Shown: in pieces, positions 43,734 through 56,460 of the stretch
How positions within the stretch are numbered: the stretch's first letter is position 1
How the letters are laid out: the number at the start of each line of letters is the position of its first letter
Assembly: GCA_030549175.1 (NCBI GenBank)
Contig: JAUKUA010000005.1
Coordinates: 4,030,001-4,094,000, forward strand
Direction of reading: 5' to 3'
Origin: Lasiosphaeris hirsuta
Lineage: Eukaryota; Ascomycota; Sordariomycetes; Sordariales; Lasiosphaeriaceae
Length of the DNA stretch: 64,000 nt
Translations under genes and position numbers: made by a program
Notes under the pieces: generated by a model
What the model was told of the DNA's origin: nothing
The model's input: the letters and a program-made list of their open reading frames with translations, nothing else
Databases searched by the model: none

Positions 43734-45528
43734 TGTGGCGACTTGGATATTCTAAGGGATGGGTGTCGTGTGTGGACGAATTAGGTCGGTCTGGCAGATC
43801 AAGTGAACGAGAGACTGTAGTTGGATGCTAAAGAGCGACTGTTGCAATGAATGCGAGTTGGAGATGATGCGATTGAAGCTGCTGATGATGAGAGAGAGGT
43901 CTGAGAGGGAGCGAGCGTGCCGGGTATTAATACTCGACTTCGTCCTCGTCGGTCCGGAGAGGCTGGACGAGAGCGAGCTGCAATGTTGACTTGTGGAGCC
44001 CATGGCGATGCACATTTCCATCTCTCCGGGCCAAGAGGCAGTCAGCGTCGTGCAGGCAAACTGCGGCCAAAGGCTGTTGTCGCGGTGAGACTCTCCGTCG
44101 CTGCCGAGCTCGCGGCCAGGGAGTTGCGGCCCTTCTCTCGCTGATCTCAATGTTTTTTTGTTTTTTTTGCCAAGACCACGCCGCCTGTGATCGCCCGCGT
44201 TATCTTCTCCCATCTTTTTTCCCCGTCACGGCTCCTTGGCGACGCCTCCTTGCGCCCCCCTTTCCGACCTCAACCATTCGGCCGTTTCCAACGCTGATGG
44301 GCTGCCGGCAGTGGGGGCGCCCACAGGCAGTTGCAGGCCATGACATCCCCCGCCGTTGTCGATCGCTGCACCGTCCCATCCCCTGTTCCTCGCTGTCGGT
44401 GCGGCAAGCCACGTCAATTCGCCCCAGAGCCCCAACGACTCGAAACGATGGCTTTGTGTTGCATTCTAGTGTAGACATTGCCATTATATGGGGTATGGGG
44501 CAGCGGTTCTGTGCAGCGTCCCTCCGGTGCTAGCAGTTATCCAGCGAGAAGAGTTTTATCGGCAATGATAAACACCAACATTCGTCACAAGCACTGCTAA
44601 TAAATGAAATCAGCAATGCGATTCACAAAATGCGGTAAAAATACCCGGCAGTTGCCAACAAATCGCCGACCTCCTCCGCTCAATCCGGAAGTGATCGCAA
44701 CGGTAGCATCCATCGTGATCTACCGAACACATGCGGCCAGGGAATAAGCAACCAACACCACGAACGAACCCTGGCTTCGGGTTGACGCCTGCAGGTGCCA
44801 GCCAACCGCCAAATTTCCATGCATTTCCTTTGCAACAACACCAACGCTTATGTCTGCACAGACAGTCCCAATGTCCATGTCCAAAAGGGGCTACAAAGAA
44901 AAATTCTGCATTTTGCTGTGTCCCCTGTTTTACGAGTTATCATCAGGATTCAGGACCCCAATCCTCCATCCCAGGTGAACTCCGAGTCCTCCCATCATCA
45001 ATGCCTCCTCAGTAACCAACCTCATCTCTCCTCGTTGCCTCAGTCAACACTAACCTCCAACACCGTGCAAGGCCAAACCTTCGGGTCCCTTTTTTTGTAT
45101 TGATCATCCACCCAAACCCAAAAACACCAGGTGTCCAACATCCCCGGATCACCACCGTTGAACCTCAGCGGCTCGGTCACACGCCCCCTCCCTCTGTCTG
45201 AGACTCGCTGTGTGCGTCACCCTAAGGTTTCAATATCCAACGATTCGGCGCTCCTGCTCTTCATTGAATCCGGCATGTTTCTGCTTTCACACTGCGCACG
45301 CAAAGGCTCGACTCCGCCCCCATGTTGAAGGATCCAGTCCAGAGTCGCAGGATTTTGAACCGAGAATCAGTTTGACAAATGAACTCTTTCTCATGTACGC
45401 TCTATAAGGTAAGGTACCAGTCGTTTGTAATCGTTTTTCATCTACCATACACATTGAACATTAACCTCCCAAGTCCGAATCCTCACCGCCTCATCCTTCC
45501 CCTCCGCCCCTTCGCCGCAGAAAGCACC
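43734..45528. other. Intergenic, no gene seen
   Basis: Promoter side of the secreted protein and 3' flank of the subtilase. Open frames (for example 43991-44533, plus) are Cys/Arg-rich noise. Confidence 0.6.
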
Positions 45529-48427
45529 CTAGTAGCCCCTCTTGCTAGTTCTCACACTCCGCCTCTTAGGCAGCGTCGCATACGTGATGGTAAACGGCAC
45601 CGTCTCGGTGCTGTCATAGTCCTCCGCCTTGTCGGGGTTTCCAAAGATCTTGAGCGCCTTGATGACGACCTTGTACCTTCCAGCCGGCACGTACGAGCCA
45701 TCGGCAAGCTGACCCTCCCAGCGGACGGCAAAGTCGCCTCTGGGGTTTAGCAGAACCGGGAACTCGTTGATCTGGCCGAGCGTCTTGGTACCGAGGACAA
45801 GAGTGGTGTTGGCCTGCGCCGACGTGTCGTTGCTCAGAGGAACGACGTCGCCGCGGACGAGCGCGCTGCCCATAGCCAGCATGACGGCCACCTCGGGCGC
45901 GACGGTGCGGTTGCGGTAGATGGTGTCGTTGGCGTGGCCGGGCGGGGCGAGGGTAAATGTCGTGTTGGCGGGGACTGGCGCAAAGGTGCGGTCGCTGGAT
46001 TGGCTGAGGTGCGTCTGGCTCTTGTCGAGGACCGTTACCGACCTCATGTCTCCGGCAACGCCCATATACGGCAGCGAGAGGGCCGCGCCGTCGGTGCCGT
46101 TGACCGTGATGTAGCCCGAGTAGACCGGAAGCAGCTTAGCATTGAGGCCAGCGGGGGGTGTGAAGGTGACCGTGATGATCTTGCGTTGGCCGGCAGGGAT
46201 GGTGATGTTGCCGCTGGGCGAGAACGCGACAGACGCATAGTTGGCCACCAAGGCGTTGGGGAACCCAGCCGGGGTGATGTCGCCCTCGGCGGCATATGTA
46301 TACGCAGTAGCGGCGCCCGCACTGCCCAGGGCATATGTGATGGCCGTCTTGGCCGTGTTGGAGATGGCGAACTCGTGCTTAGCAGCAAAGTGGTTCGTAT
46401 CGTTAAGAGCAAGGCTCGAGACGCTGAGCAGTGTCGTGGCGTGGGCAGCATCCCAGGCCTGGACTAGACCACCACCCTGCTGCGGAACGGGGGCAAGGAG
46501 CTTGCGGGTTGAGGCAGCAGTACCGGTGTTGAAGAAGTTGGGCTTTGCCGTGGCCGAGATGGCGTTCTCCAGCACGCGGGGGTCCTTGGTGCCTCGGACG
46601 TTCATGACGAGGGCATAGATGCCCGCGGCGAGGGGGCAGGCCATCGACGTCCCCGAGAGCACGCCGTACGAGCCCTGGTTCCTGGGGTAGGTGGACAGAA
46701 TCATGCCGCCGGGGGTGGAGAACTGGGGCTTCACCTCAAGATCAAAGGTAGGTCCCCAGCTGGTGTAAGTGCTCAAGAACCCAGCAGAGGCCGTGTTCTC
46801 AAAGTTGGCCAGAAACTTGGTGGCACTCCCCGAGTCCGGCAGGCTGACCGAGACCTTGGACCCGGCCTGGAGCGCCTTGACCCACGCCGCGCCCTGCTCA
46901 CCCGTGACCATGGCAACTCCAGAAACGCCGGCCACGCTAGCCGATACCGCCGTGGTTCCGGCGGCGTTGTTGTAAAAGACAACATACTTGGCGCCCTTGG
47001 CGACAGCATTCTGGACCTTCTGGACGAAAGTGCAGGTACCTCTGCGGACGAGGACAGCGTAACCACTCAGGTCGGGGATCGATGCCGGATAGGGGTCGCA
47101 GCCGTTCGCTGGGTCAGTCGTGTCGAAGCCGATGGGGTACAGGGGCAGGCTGGCGCCGTTCCAGAGAGCCGGGCTGCCAGGCGTGAAGCCGAAAGAGCCG
47201 CCGGCGGCACCGTTCACAGTGAACGAGGCATTGTTCAGGAGAGCAGGTGATAGGGTATTATCAATGGAACCAATGGCAGTGACACCCCGACCATCAGCAG
47301 CCGTAGATGCGTAAAAGATACCCAGGTCGCCCTCGTTGCCAGCAGAAATCAAGCAAGGAACTCCGTTCTTGACAATGCGCGACACAACAGTAGCCCACGG
47401 ATCATCAGACCAGCCCGAAGGCCCACCGATCGAAGCCGAGATGATGTCGCTGCCGTCCTCGTAGGCCTGGTTGAATGCGGCGATCAGGACATCGTTACCA
47501 ACGTCACCCTGGCAGCCAAAGACACGGTACGACCCCAGAGTCACACCCTGCGCCGCTCCGATAATTCCATACGGGTTGTTGGACTGCGCTGCGATAATGC
47601 CAGCAACGTGGGTGCCGTGGCCCTGGCACGTGTCCATCGGGTCCGCATCCGGAACCGGCGTGTTCGAACCGTCGTAGTTGTCGCCAACAATGTCGCGGCC
47701 GTAGGCAACCAGGCACCCGGGTCCAAAGCAGCCGCCGAGCGCGGGGTGGAGGTAATCCGTCTGAAACCAAGTGTTAGCACTACGCCTACTGGCTTCTAGC
47801 CCGTCTACGATCACGGGCCGTCGCCTCCTAGTTGCTCGCGATCCGGCTTCCGCCGCAACCTCCCCTCCCCCCCGGAAGACTTACACCCGTGTCGACAACA
47901 CCAATCTTGATGCCCTGTCCTGTAATACCGGCATCCCTGAACTTGTTCACCTGGGTCTGGAGGTGAGGGCTGAAGGTGTCGGTGCCGTTGCCCTGAAGCT
48001 GTCGCTTCACCATCTCTGCCGCAACCGAGCTGCCGGTGGAGTGGACGGTGTGCTGGGGAAGCGGGTAGCGCCTAAGGGGCCACACGTTCTTGACCTTGGG
48101 CATCGCAAGCACCTTTGCAGCCGCGTCCTCTGACTTCTCGACATTGGTGAACTGAATCGACGCGCCCTTGAACAGCTTGTAGCGGAGATCCTTCCGCAGC
48201 GAAGCATCGTCGTCGATGGAGTTGATGAAAGAACCAGTGTCCTACAGTCGCGAGCCGGGTGAGCATTTCGATCATGCAAACACCCTGGGACAGCTCCCAG
48301 TTTGCCTTACCTGATCTTCCTCATATTCGACAATGAATGCGCCGGGGACAGTTTGCGGGGCGCTGAGGTTCGCCCGGGCGAGGGCAGCGGCCGCCAAAAG
48401 CGCCGCCGACAAGGTAAAGCGGACCAT
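45529..48427 (-). CDS. Secreted subtilisin-like serine protease with PA domain
   Basis: Three exons, 48427-48311, 48241-47885 and 47760-45529, give about 901 aa. All introns are phase 0 (donors GTAAGG and GTAAGT; one TGCTAAC branch). The signal peptide is MVRFTLSAALLAAAALARA. An I9-type propeptide follows (AFIVEYEEDQ... KVLAMPKVKNVWPLRRY). The catalytic Asp is in IKIGVVDTGTDY near residue 155, His in CQGHGTHVAGI near 200, the oxyanion Asn in LISAGNEGD, and Ser in LSGTSMACPLAAG near 535. A protease-associated domain (VLVRRGTCTFVQKVQNAVAK) is inserted between His and Ser. Fn3-like beta regions follow to the C-terminus. Fungal relatives are secreted and degrade host or substrate proteins. Confidence 0.93.
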
Positions 48428-51400
48428 AATGCTGTTCTTCGCAAACAGACAGGAATCCAGCCAAGGGACGTGGGCTCAAAAGAGGACAGAAAGCGATGGG
48501 AAGAAGAGAAGAAAGTGAGTGACTAGGACGGGCTGCGCAGCCGGCGAGCGAATTACACACTCGACACAGGTTCCTGCGATGGCCGTACCGAACTAAGACA
48601 TCTCGTCAATGGGAGGCGGGCTGGCGGCGTGGTATATATATATATATATACAGGCGCGTTTTATTCTCCGGCAGCATCGCCGACGGGCAGTGACCAGCAG
48701 GCTGGCAACCCCGTTCCCATGACTTGGTCCCAGTGTGAGAGTTCGTGGGCGAATTTACCCAGATACGTATGAGCGGGACAAATTGGCACAGCCCATTGGG
48801 GGAGGCGCACCAAGCTCCAGGGAAAGGCAGTGTTGATCTCGGCGCAGCTAAGATTGTACTGCGGTTGTCCTTCTCGACGAGGCAGGTCGGCCAAATCGCA
48901 ACCGTGGAATGCGACCCCCATTGGGCGACCCGGGTCTTTAGCCAAGCACTATTAATTTGGAGAACCGCTGCCCGCGCCATCGCCTCTTGATGCAAGGCAG
49001 CACCGCAGGGTCTGCGGGGATTTATTAAGTGGGTGGGGGAGGACCATGGAGAGGACCTGGAAGGACGGATAGACAGAGAATCTCACCGTGTACCGCATAC
49101 TACGTGTACCGCATAACACTACTAGCGATGAGGGGAGAGGGGGGGGGAGGGGTCCACGTCGAAGAGAGACGTAGAATATGCCGCCTGCGGTGGCCGCCCG
49201 GCCATTCGTTCGTGTTGAATCTCAGTGGACCTCCAATGGCTGTTGCGATATCCATTGCCCCATGAAAAATCCTTATGATGCGATGGAAGCTTTTCCTGCA
49301 CGCGACGCGCGAGGTCGCACTCTTGCGAGCCTGCCCCTGATTGGGGACAGCGCGAGGGGAATCTTGTCGGCGTTGCTGTAGCTTCAGCTCCCGGCTTGGC
49401 TCTTCCACCTCCCTTTCCAGGCAAGGGGGAGCCAGAGCGAAGCAAGGGGAGGCCATGGGCGACAAGGGGAAAGCGAGAGGAAGGCGATTGGGCTGTACCG
49501 CATCAGGGAGGTCAGAATTCGGCAGTCTGTCTATTCCGCCATCCAGATATCCCTGTGCTCGCCAAGACGCGCCGTTGATGGGGTGCGATCGGGCATGAGA
49601 GAAAAGATAGGCTCGGATCGGATCCTCCGCAAAGAGGCGGCGGCAACCTGCCCCGCGGGCAAGAGAGGGCGCAACCTGCCGCGGAGCGGCGCGCGACGTA
49701 TTTGCGCAACTTGCAATCCAGCGCCACTATCGCTCACGGGAGCTGACAAGTGGAAAATCGACAAGACTGAAAGGGCTCTGGGAGCGTCTCGTCTCCTTCC
49801 TCGCCAGAAGCGGCATCCAGATTTGACACCTGTTCCTGTCCCTGCAGAAGGAAGACTGAGTGCTACCCCGCGCTGCTACCCTGCGGCCCCCCTTGTTTGC
49901 TAGAGTGAGGTAAGGTACAGGACAAATCCCGCACGACACGGAGTTTAGCGGGCTGTTTGTCTTCGGCCAGCAGTGCCGACGATGGAGGATGGCCCAGAAA
50001 ATGCCTATTTCGGACGCGGTGAACTTGGTTGAACCCCCGGGGTCCCAGATGGTTCGCAGTGGGCAATGCGGATTCCCGCAGATACCCCTCGATCGACTGC
50101 AATGGCGACGGTGTTTCAAAACATGCTTGGCGAGGAGCCGTGGGAGATGAAGGCCAGCCTCGGAACACATCCGTCAACTCCATCAAACAAAAGCTCGGGG
50201 ATAGCAGCAACCTGGAAAGAAGCCAGCCATGTCGACGGAAAGCAACCGAAAAGCCCCCTTTTCAGCGAGTGCTAAACCCAAGCTTGGCCGATAGTCTCCT
50301 TTTGAGGCTAAAAAGAGTGATTGGCTAGGCATACTGGGGATGGACTTCATCCGGTGCAAGCATGCCTCATCGTACAAACAGCGGCGGGCCATCCCATGAT
50401 GGCACAGTAGGATTGTGTGTGAAACAGGTAAACTCCAGACAAACAAAAGACGGCAAACAGCAAGAGCTGCTCGCAAGGCAAACCGGCCGCGGCGTCACCT
50501 AGCCTGCGTCGGCGGCGACAACATCCGGGCGACGGCAAGTATTGCGATATGTACGGGCGATCACCTCTCACCTTTGGGTATTTCCACCATGTTGCGAATA
50601 AAGTGTCACTGCGCTCGTTTCCCTCTGGCCTCGCGGCTGCAGTGGATGATTATCGCTATGCCTCGCTGGGATGGCTGGGATCCAGAGGCAGTCCCAGTCT
50701 CAGGCGCAGGGCGGCTGCAGTCCTTCTCCTCGACGGTCTACCGTGTCTACCGTGTCTAGTCCCACGAACCACCGGCTTCCTAGATAGAATACGCATGTCG
50801 CCAGGTGTCAACCCAGCCAAGAAGGTGGTGGGGACGGTACGAGGTAGGTTCCTTTGCAGCAGCTTCGTCTGACAGGCACCAGGTCCTTACGGCTAGCGGC
50901 AGAGACTGCCATGCCATCTGATGAGGCCGACAGGCGAGAGGTGGTCCTGCATGTGTCTCAGGAAACGTGCCCGGCGCGACTAACGGTCCGGATGTGACCC
51001 GAGAACTTGTTGTCGAGGCATTTGCGTATCGTGCTGAACTCAACCATGCGCATCCGTCGTTAGTGCATGTATCTAGATACCTTGTATCCGCAAAGGTGCG
51101 CGAGGCCGAGGCTCTCGTCGATGCCGCGCCGGGAACTTTTCTGTTGGAATCGGTCGGGCCCTTGGGGAGCTAGTAGTCCGTTCCTGACCTATTGCACCGA
51201 GCCATGTTCTGGATACCGAAAGTCGGCCGCTTGAAACACCGCTTCTTGCGGGTTGGCCCCTCCTTGGCAGCGATCCGATGATGATTACCCCCAGGATCGT
51301 GCGCAGCAGATCTGCGGTCAATAAAGCTGGATACGGAGGGTTTCGTTTTACATGCCATCGTGGGCAATGTTCCCTCCATGGCGAGGTAACTCCAGATGGG

Positions 51401-52155
51401 TTGCCCTCGACGGCCACAAGCAACGGGACACCCCGACGGGTTGGCCACCTCGAAACGTGGGCGTCATCGTGGCACGGCCGCGCGACTGGACAACTGGGCC
51501 CGCGAGTGTCAAGTCCGGATGGTGTGGCTGCCAAAGTCGGGTACCTGGGGTCGCGGGGAAAGAGATACTACACAGTGAAATTGGATGGAGGAGAAAGGAA
51601 CATCGCGTCATTCAGGTCCTGACATCTGAACAGCGATTAAACAGCAAAAGCCACGAATCGGACCCAGCCGAGGCAGGAAAAGTGCGGTGTAATGTCGACT
51701 GGCGACGGGCCCGCATGTTGGGTCTTTTTAGAAGTTCTGGAGCTGGCCAGGACAGGAAGGCACATTGCTGTAATTGCGATGCTTTGCAGCTGAGTGACTG
51801 AAGGTCGATGATAAGCAGCGAGTGGGTGTGGCAAACACCCGCCGCAAATTGCCATTTTGCTGCATTGTGGTCTGCTGCCGTTTTGGATGAATTCCCCAGG
51901 CACCAACTCCAGCGCTCGCTTCTGCCCCGCTCATCTGCGCAACCAATCAGGCCATGGCAATTGACCCCCCCCCCCTAAAAAAAAAAATTGCATGCGCCGT
52001 CTGGCGCGCTGCTTGCAGTGCTCCAAGCTGTCCATCGAATAACCTATTGCACTGTGACAAGCTCGACAACCTCAATCTCAAAATCACAGAATCCCAACTA
52101 CCCGCCGCAACTCTGCACCACCACGACGCAGTCTAGACCCCAGCGCCCAGACACC
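48428..52155. other. 3.7-kb stretch without a recognisable gene
   Basis: The first 230 bp hold the subtilase promoter, including a (TA)9 repeat at 48633-48650 and a 5' UTR. The rest shows only overlapping short frames on both strands. No tRNA, transposase fragment or long repeat was noticed. From about 51970 the sequence is leader for BOL3. Confidence 0.5.
48633..48650 (+). repeat. (TA)9 repeat upstream of the subtilase
   Basis: Nine TA units about 206 bp upstream of the subtilase start; may overlap a TATA element. Confidence 0.9.
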
Positions 52156-52704
52156 ATGATTTGCCGAACCTGTTTGCGCGCACGCGCAGGCCTTGGGGCC
52201 GAGGCAACCCGGCCCGCGGCGAGACGATTGCTCCAGACGATTTCGACTGCGACACGAACACAGCCCTTGTCCTCGAGCACCTCAACCCACCCCCCACTCT
52301 CGCAATCGCCGCCTCTAGCTTTATTCTCTCGGCTGCAACCGCTACTCAGACAAAGAACGGCTTCGCTCCCGCCGAGCCGCAGGCCGTTCTCCTCGTCCCG
52401 GGTAGCAGCCCAAGAACAAGAAGCCTCGCCCGCCGCCACCCCCGCAACCTCGACGCTCGAGAAGCCCGACTCTCTATCAGACGGCGAGGCCCAGATCTGG
52501 GACCGCCTGGTGGGCGAGCTTGAACCCGTAGAGCTGGTTGTTCGGGACATTTCGGGTGGCTGCGGGTCCATGTACATGATCGACATCACGTCGGAGCGGT
52601 TCCGCGGGCTGAACATGCTCAAGCAGCAGCGCACCGTCAACGCGGTCCTCGGCGACATGGTCAAGGAGTGGCACGGCGTGCGGGTCAATACGAGGGTTCC
52701 ATAA
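52156..52704 (+). CDS. BOL3: Mitochondrial BolA-like protein 3
   Basis: Single exon of 182 aa with start context ACACCATGA. Residues 1-100 are rich in Arg, Ser and Ala with almost no acidic residues (RTCLRARAGLGAEATRPAAR), a likely mitochondrial presequence although long. The BolA fold follows: EPVELVVRDISGGCGSMYMI, DITSERFRGLNMLKQQRTVN and a WHGVRVNT end with the conserved His. The family works with monothiol glutaredoxins and Nfu1 in handing [4Fe-4S] clusters to mitochondrial client enzymes. The Cys of GGCG is the usual fungal BOL3 feature. The upstream frame open to 51988 is non-conserved leader. Confidence 0.88.
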   Translation: MICRTCLRARAGLGAEATRPAARRLLQTISTATRTQPLSSSTSTHPPLSQSPPLALFSRLQPLLRQRTASLPPSRRPFSSSRVAAQEQEASPAATPATSTLEKPDSLSDGEAQIWDRLVGELEPVELVVRDISGGCGSMYMIDITSERFRGLNMLKQQRTVNAVLGDMVKEWHGVRVNTRVP

Positions 52705-53051
52705 TGAACACAAAACGGTGGTTATGTTTGGGGACAAACTGGTGTTGGGTGGGGCGAGGCTTTGTATCACTGATCAGGTTTCAGGACTTTGTGGAATCAT
52801 GTTCACGGTGTACAAGTATGGCTTGGCGAAGGTTGTGTAATTACTATTATTACCTCTCCACTTATTCCCCCCGCGGCTGGGGTTGCATGGTTAGCTGTCG
52901 CGGCCTGGGCGAGACGGTTTCAGTCGTCGAAGCCTCGACAGATCCAACCAAGCCTAGTTGCCTAGGAGCATGGCTGGCTTGCCTGTGTCCGATTGTCTCT
53001 TCGGATCTTGGTGATGGTGCTCGGACGGAGTGTGAGACTTGGTGGAAGCCT
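52705..53051. other. Intergenic between BOL3 and the convergent Cys-rich gene
   Basis: 347 bp of 3' flanks. Nothing notable seen. Confidence 0.6.
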
Positions 53052-53258
53052 TCAAGTCGACTTAGTCTTCTCCTTTTTGCCGTCCTCGCCATCCTTATGA
53101 CGAGGGCAGTTGCACTCGCCAGGCCGCTTTCGCATAATGGTACTGGAGGCAGCCCAGCAGTTGCGTCTGGTCGCTTCGGCTTTCTCGCATGGCTCGCGCC
53201 ACGGCTGCTGCGCAGTGCTGCAGCCGCAGGCGAAGGTGTAGTTGATGTCGATACACAT
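53052..53258 (-). CDS. Short Cys-rich protein (MCxxxxxYxxxCG type)
   Basis: A 68-aa frame starting at ATG 53258 (context CCCACAATGT). It opens MCIDINYTFACGCS, then PWREPCEKAEATRRNC and PGECNCPRHKD, and ends in a Lys/Glu-rich tail. The MC start followed by an aromatic, CG and later spaced Cys/His pairs resembles a large group of small Pezizomycotina proteins of unknown function whose Cys/His pairs may bind zinc. It shares the MC...CG start style with the short gene at 59520-59866. It lacks a signal peptide. Codon choice and motif spacing favour a real gene despite its size. Confidence 0.55.
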   Translation of the reverse strand: MCIDINYTFACGCSTAQQPWREPCEKAEATRRNCWAASSTIMRKRPGECNCPRHKDGEDGKKEKTKST

Positions 53259-54808
53259 TGTGGGCAAGAGATGGAAGTCTGGGCAGTGCTAGACTAGGAG
53301 GTGAGGATACCATGAGACCTTGGGAATCACGGTGAAGGTGAGGACATTAACCTATACTAGGAGTCGATCCCATGTTGTTCTAGTCTCAACTGTGAATGCC
53401 TAACAACCACTAGGCTGTTCACTGGAAGTTTACTGTCGGCCAAGGAATGTGAACTGTTTTCGTTGATAAGTAATATTGTTCACCTGGGCAGACCTAAATC
53501 CTTGGTGGAGCCTTAGGTCTCCCCTTCGTTTGGGTGATGGTGAATCATGAAGGCAGTCTTCTTCTGCCTTGGGTTTTTGTCTACTGGATCACTATTCTCT
53601 CTTGTAATGCCCAGCCATAGAGACACGGGACTATGTTCGATTCTTAGGGATCCATCCACCAACCACCTAAATAAACCTCAGCTTCCCATGGCAGTTTACA
53701 TTGCCCATCATATACGGGAAGCTGATATGCCACAGCTAGTCACGAGTGCCACATCTTCTACCTATCCGGTGACTTCAAACAAACAGAATATCCCTAACAT
53801 AGCATTGAGGTAGCGAGACGGGCACATCGAAACCCCAGCCCAACAATAACCCACACTACTGTAACTTTACATTCCACGCCATGCCATGTCCACCTATTGA
53901 CAAGCCTTCTCGTTACGACTTAAAGGTCTATCTAAATAAGGCATTTATACCAGTTTGGATTAGGCAACGCAGACGAGGACGTGTAGTGGAATGAGTTAGG
54001 CGATACTTTATGACGACCGTAAGTGCGCTGAGTGTATACTTGCTGTATGCCCGTGTTCAGAACGGTGCCATGGAATAGTTACCTCAGAAGAGTACATGGG
54101 AATGACCTGTAGACATATCTACCCCTACCTCCATACACTGTTTGTTACTGTGTCCCCCTTCTGTGTTGTTTGACTATGAACCACTAACCAGGTAACTAGA
54201 TGTTTACACGAAAACACTGGACTGGGGAATTCTGTTCAACATTCATTGGCTCACAGCCCGAGGTTTCGGGTCACAGGCTCAACGTCCGACAGGTCCATGC
54301 CTAAGCTCCCATTCTCTCTCATAACGACTGCCAAGGCCGCTGAGCTGACGAACATCTTACGTATGTCCTGAGGATCGTCTTGGTAGTTGCATCATCGTGG
54401 ACTTGGGGACTAACTCCATATATTTCTATCATCAACTTCACTTGTGGTGCTACTTGGCAGCTGCCGGAGGGGTCGGTAAAACACCCGACCCCGTTCTATT
54501 GCGGTTTGGAGAACGCCAACCGGATTTAACAGGGCATTGAGCCACTGTTGTATCTGATCGGCCAACAAGGACGGTAAACACAGCGTAGATTATGTGCTTC
54601 GGCATTGTGCTGGGCGGGGACTCGGAATCGGAGACAGGTTGCCATTTAGTCCGCTAACGCCAAACCCCCTGAACGGGGACAGAGAGCGTGCTTCATAAAG
54701 TGAGTCGGATCAGAACGATGTTCATTCTAATGAGGTGGACAGCATCAAAGCACGATGAAACATCATTCAATTCTACCTTCAAACAGGCAAACATCACATC
54801 GAGTCAAT
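53259..54808. other. Intergenic, less GC-rich than its surroundings
   Basis: About 1.5 kb with no gene. The minus strand near 53350-53425 has tRNA-like A-box (TAGTGGTTGTTAGGC) and B-box (GATCGACTCC) sequences but does not fold into a proper cloverleaf. Confidence 0.5.
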
Positions 54809-55631
54809 ATGGCCTCCAAAATCGCTCTCGTCACCGGCGCCAACAAGGGCATTGGGTATGACATTGTCAAGGCTCTGCTTGAATCTAGCAAGCCCTTCCA
54901 TGTCCTCCTTGGGAGTCGCTCCCTAGTGAGGGGCGAGGAGGCAGCCGACAAGCTTCGCGGCGAGCGTGCGGGCTCGTCCAACACGGTCGAGGCTCTCCAG
55001 TTGGACGGACATTGCCAAATGATTCGTCCATCAACAGGGCCTTTGAGACAGTCAAAATAAATCTGGCCGCATTGAGGCGCTCATCAATAACGCCGGTATG
55101 CCGTTGTCCTGCTTTTTTGTGAAGGCGCATGTGGGCACTTGCTGACACTTTACCCCGTCGCTAGGCCTTACCAAAGACATTGAGTTTGTCAACAACCGCA
55201 CCTCGCTCAGGGACAGCTTCACGGGGGCCTACGACATCAACGTGGCGGGCACACACGTATTGACTTACACCTTCCTCCCGCTCCTCCTGAAGTCGGCGGA
55301 CCCCCGGCTCGTCTTCGTCAGCGGGCTGGACATGTTTGTGAACTGCGCCACGGGCGACTTCCCCCTACCGCCAGACCCCGAGCGCGGGTGGTCTGAGAAG
55401 ATGGCGTTTGAGACGGTCGGATACCGGTGCACCAAGGCGGCATTCAATATACTCATGCTCGACTATCACTGGAAGCTGCAGAAGGACGGAGTCAAGGTGT
55501 GGACAGTACTGCCCGGCTTCCTGGAAACAGATCTCGGTGGCGGTCGCGAGTTGGTCAAGGAGATGGGGGCGGGACACCCGAGTCTGGGAGGCCAGCTAAT
55601 GAAGAGGATTGTTGACGGTGAGAGGGATTGA
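54809..55631 (+). pseudogene. Short-chain dehydrogenase/reductase with two -1 frameshifts
   Basis: The N-terminus from ATG 54809 reads MASKIALVTGANKGIGYDIV with the TGxxxGIG cofactor motif. After LQLD (55006) the frame must move to reach NDSSINRAFETVK (55018 onward), and again after about 55060 to reach GRIEALINNAG (55065 onward). Each shift is equivalent to one missing base. A normal 69-nt intron (55096-55164, GTATGC...CTAG, CTGAC branch) then joins GLTKDIEFVNNRTS, and the rest is intact: LVFVSG, the YRCTKAAF active-site YxxxK, and a PGFLETDLGG loop, ending at 55631. The family carries out NAD(P)H-dependent carbonyl reductions. Two nearby lesions suggest recent inactivation. Sequencing error is possible, since neither site is a long homopolymer but both are small indels. 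Confidence 0.75.
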
Positions 55632-56460
55632 TAAAGGATGGTGTTCACGAGTTTTAGGTTCTGGGCGCGACCACACGCGGCGCGTGGTAGCTTCTTTGGA
55701 GTCGGATTTAGTTCGGGTCGGATACGAGAGATGAGAGATGGCGAGAAGAGAGTTGGATGAGATGAGACTGGCATGGCGGGTAGCGATGAAGTCAATTGAG
55801 TACGGGCTTGTCTTTGTCAAGTTTCGAGATTCGTATTGCAAAGCGAGGAAAAGTTGTGTGTGGTTGTAGGATGGCAGCCGGGATCAGATGGATTTCGGGC
55901 AATTTCCTTTCCGTCGTAGCTCCCGGGCCTCTGGGTCAGTTGATTGCTGGCTCCACCCACCACCTTCCATCCTTGCCGGCGATCAGGACGTTGAGTGGTC
56001 GCACACGTGTCTTGGCGGCTCCCCCTGTCTCCCCTGAACAGCCGCGTTTTGCTGCAGCACCCGCGTCTCGAAATGGCTCCACCGCCGTTCACACACTCAC
56101 CTGGTTCACGTCGAAAAACGCTTTTGACGCTTCAGACGCCCGACCCATCACCATCGCCAATGAGAGCGGAGAGGCAACAACTCACTCGCCACGCGCCTCC
56201 GGGGACACGCTAGCAGCCGATTGACTGATTGACCGTTGGAAGCTAGATTACGCGCCGGCCAACGCCTTCCGTCAAGTGGTCAAACGCCCTGCGGCGGCGG
56301 CCTCTGCAGACTGCAGCCAAACTCACCCGCGCGCTGTCATCGCTGCCCACTTCAATTCACAATCCACAATCCACAATCTCAATCTCGGTCTCCATTATCT
56401 CAGCATCAATTGCCGACCCATGTCCCCCGCAGGCGAGTTAGCGCCAAACGCCCCAACGCG
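55632..56460. other. Intergenic; promoter and leader of the kinase gene
   Basis: No gene seen. The frame of the kinase is open back to 56236 without an ATG and is probably 5' UTR. Confidence 0.6.

Noticed and set aside
43991..44533. 180-codon plus-strand frame
   Set aside because: Cys/Arg-rich noise in a promoter region; no features.
53335..53430. tRNA-like sequence on the minus strand with A and B boxes
   Set aside because: A GCCT/AGGC D-stem and B box are present but neither the acceptor nor the anticodon stem pairs; at best a tRNA relic or SINE head.
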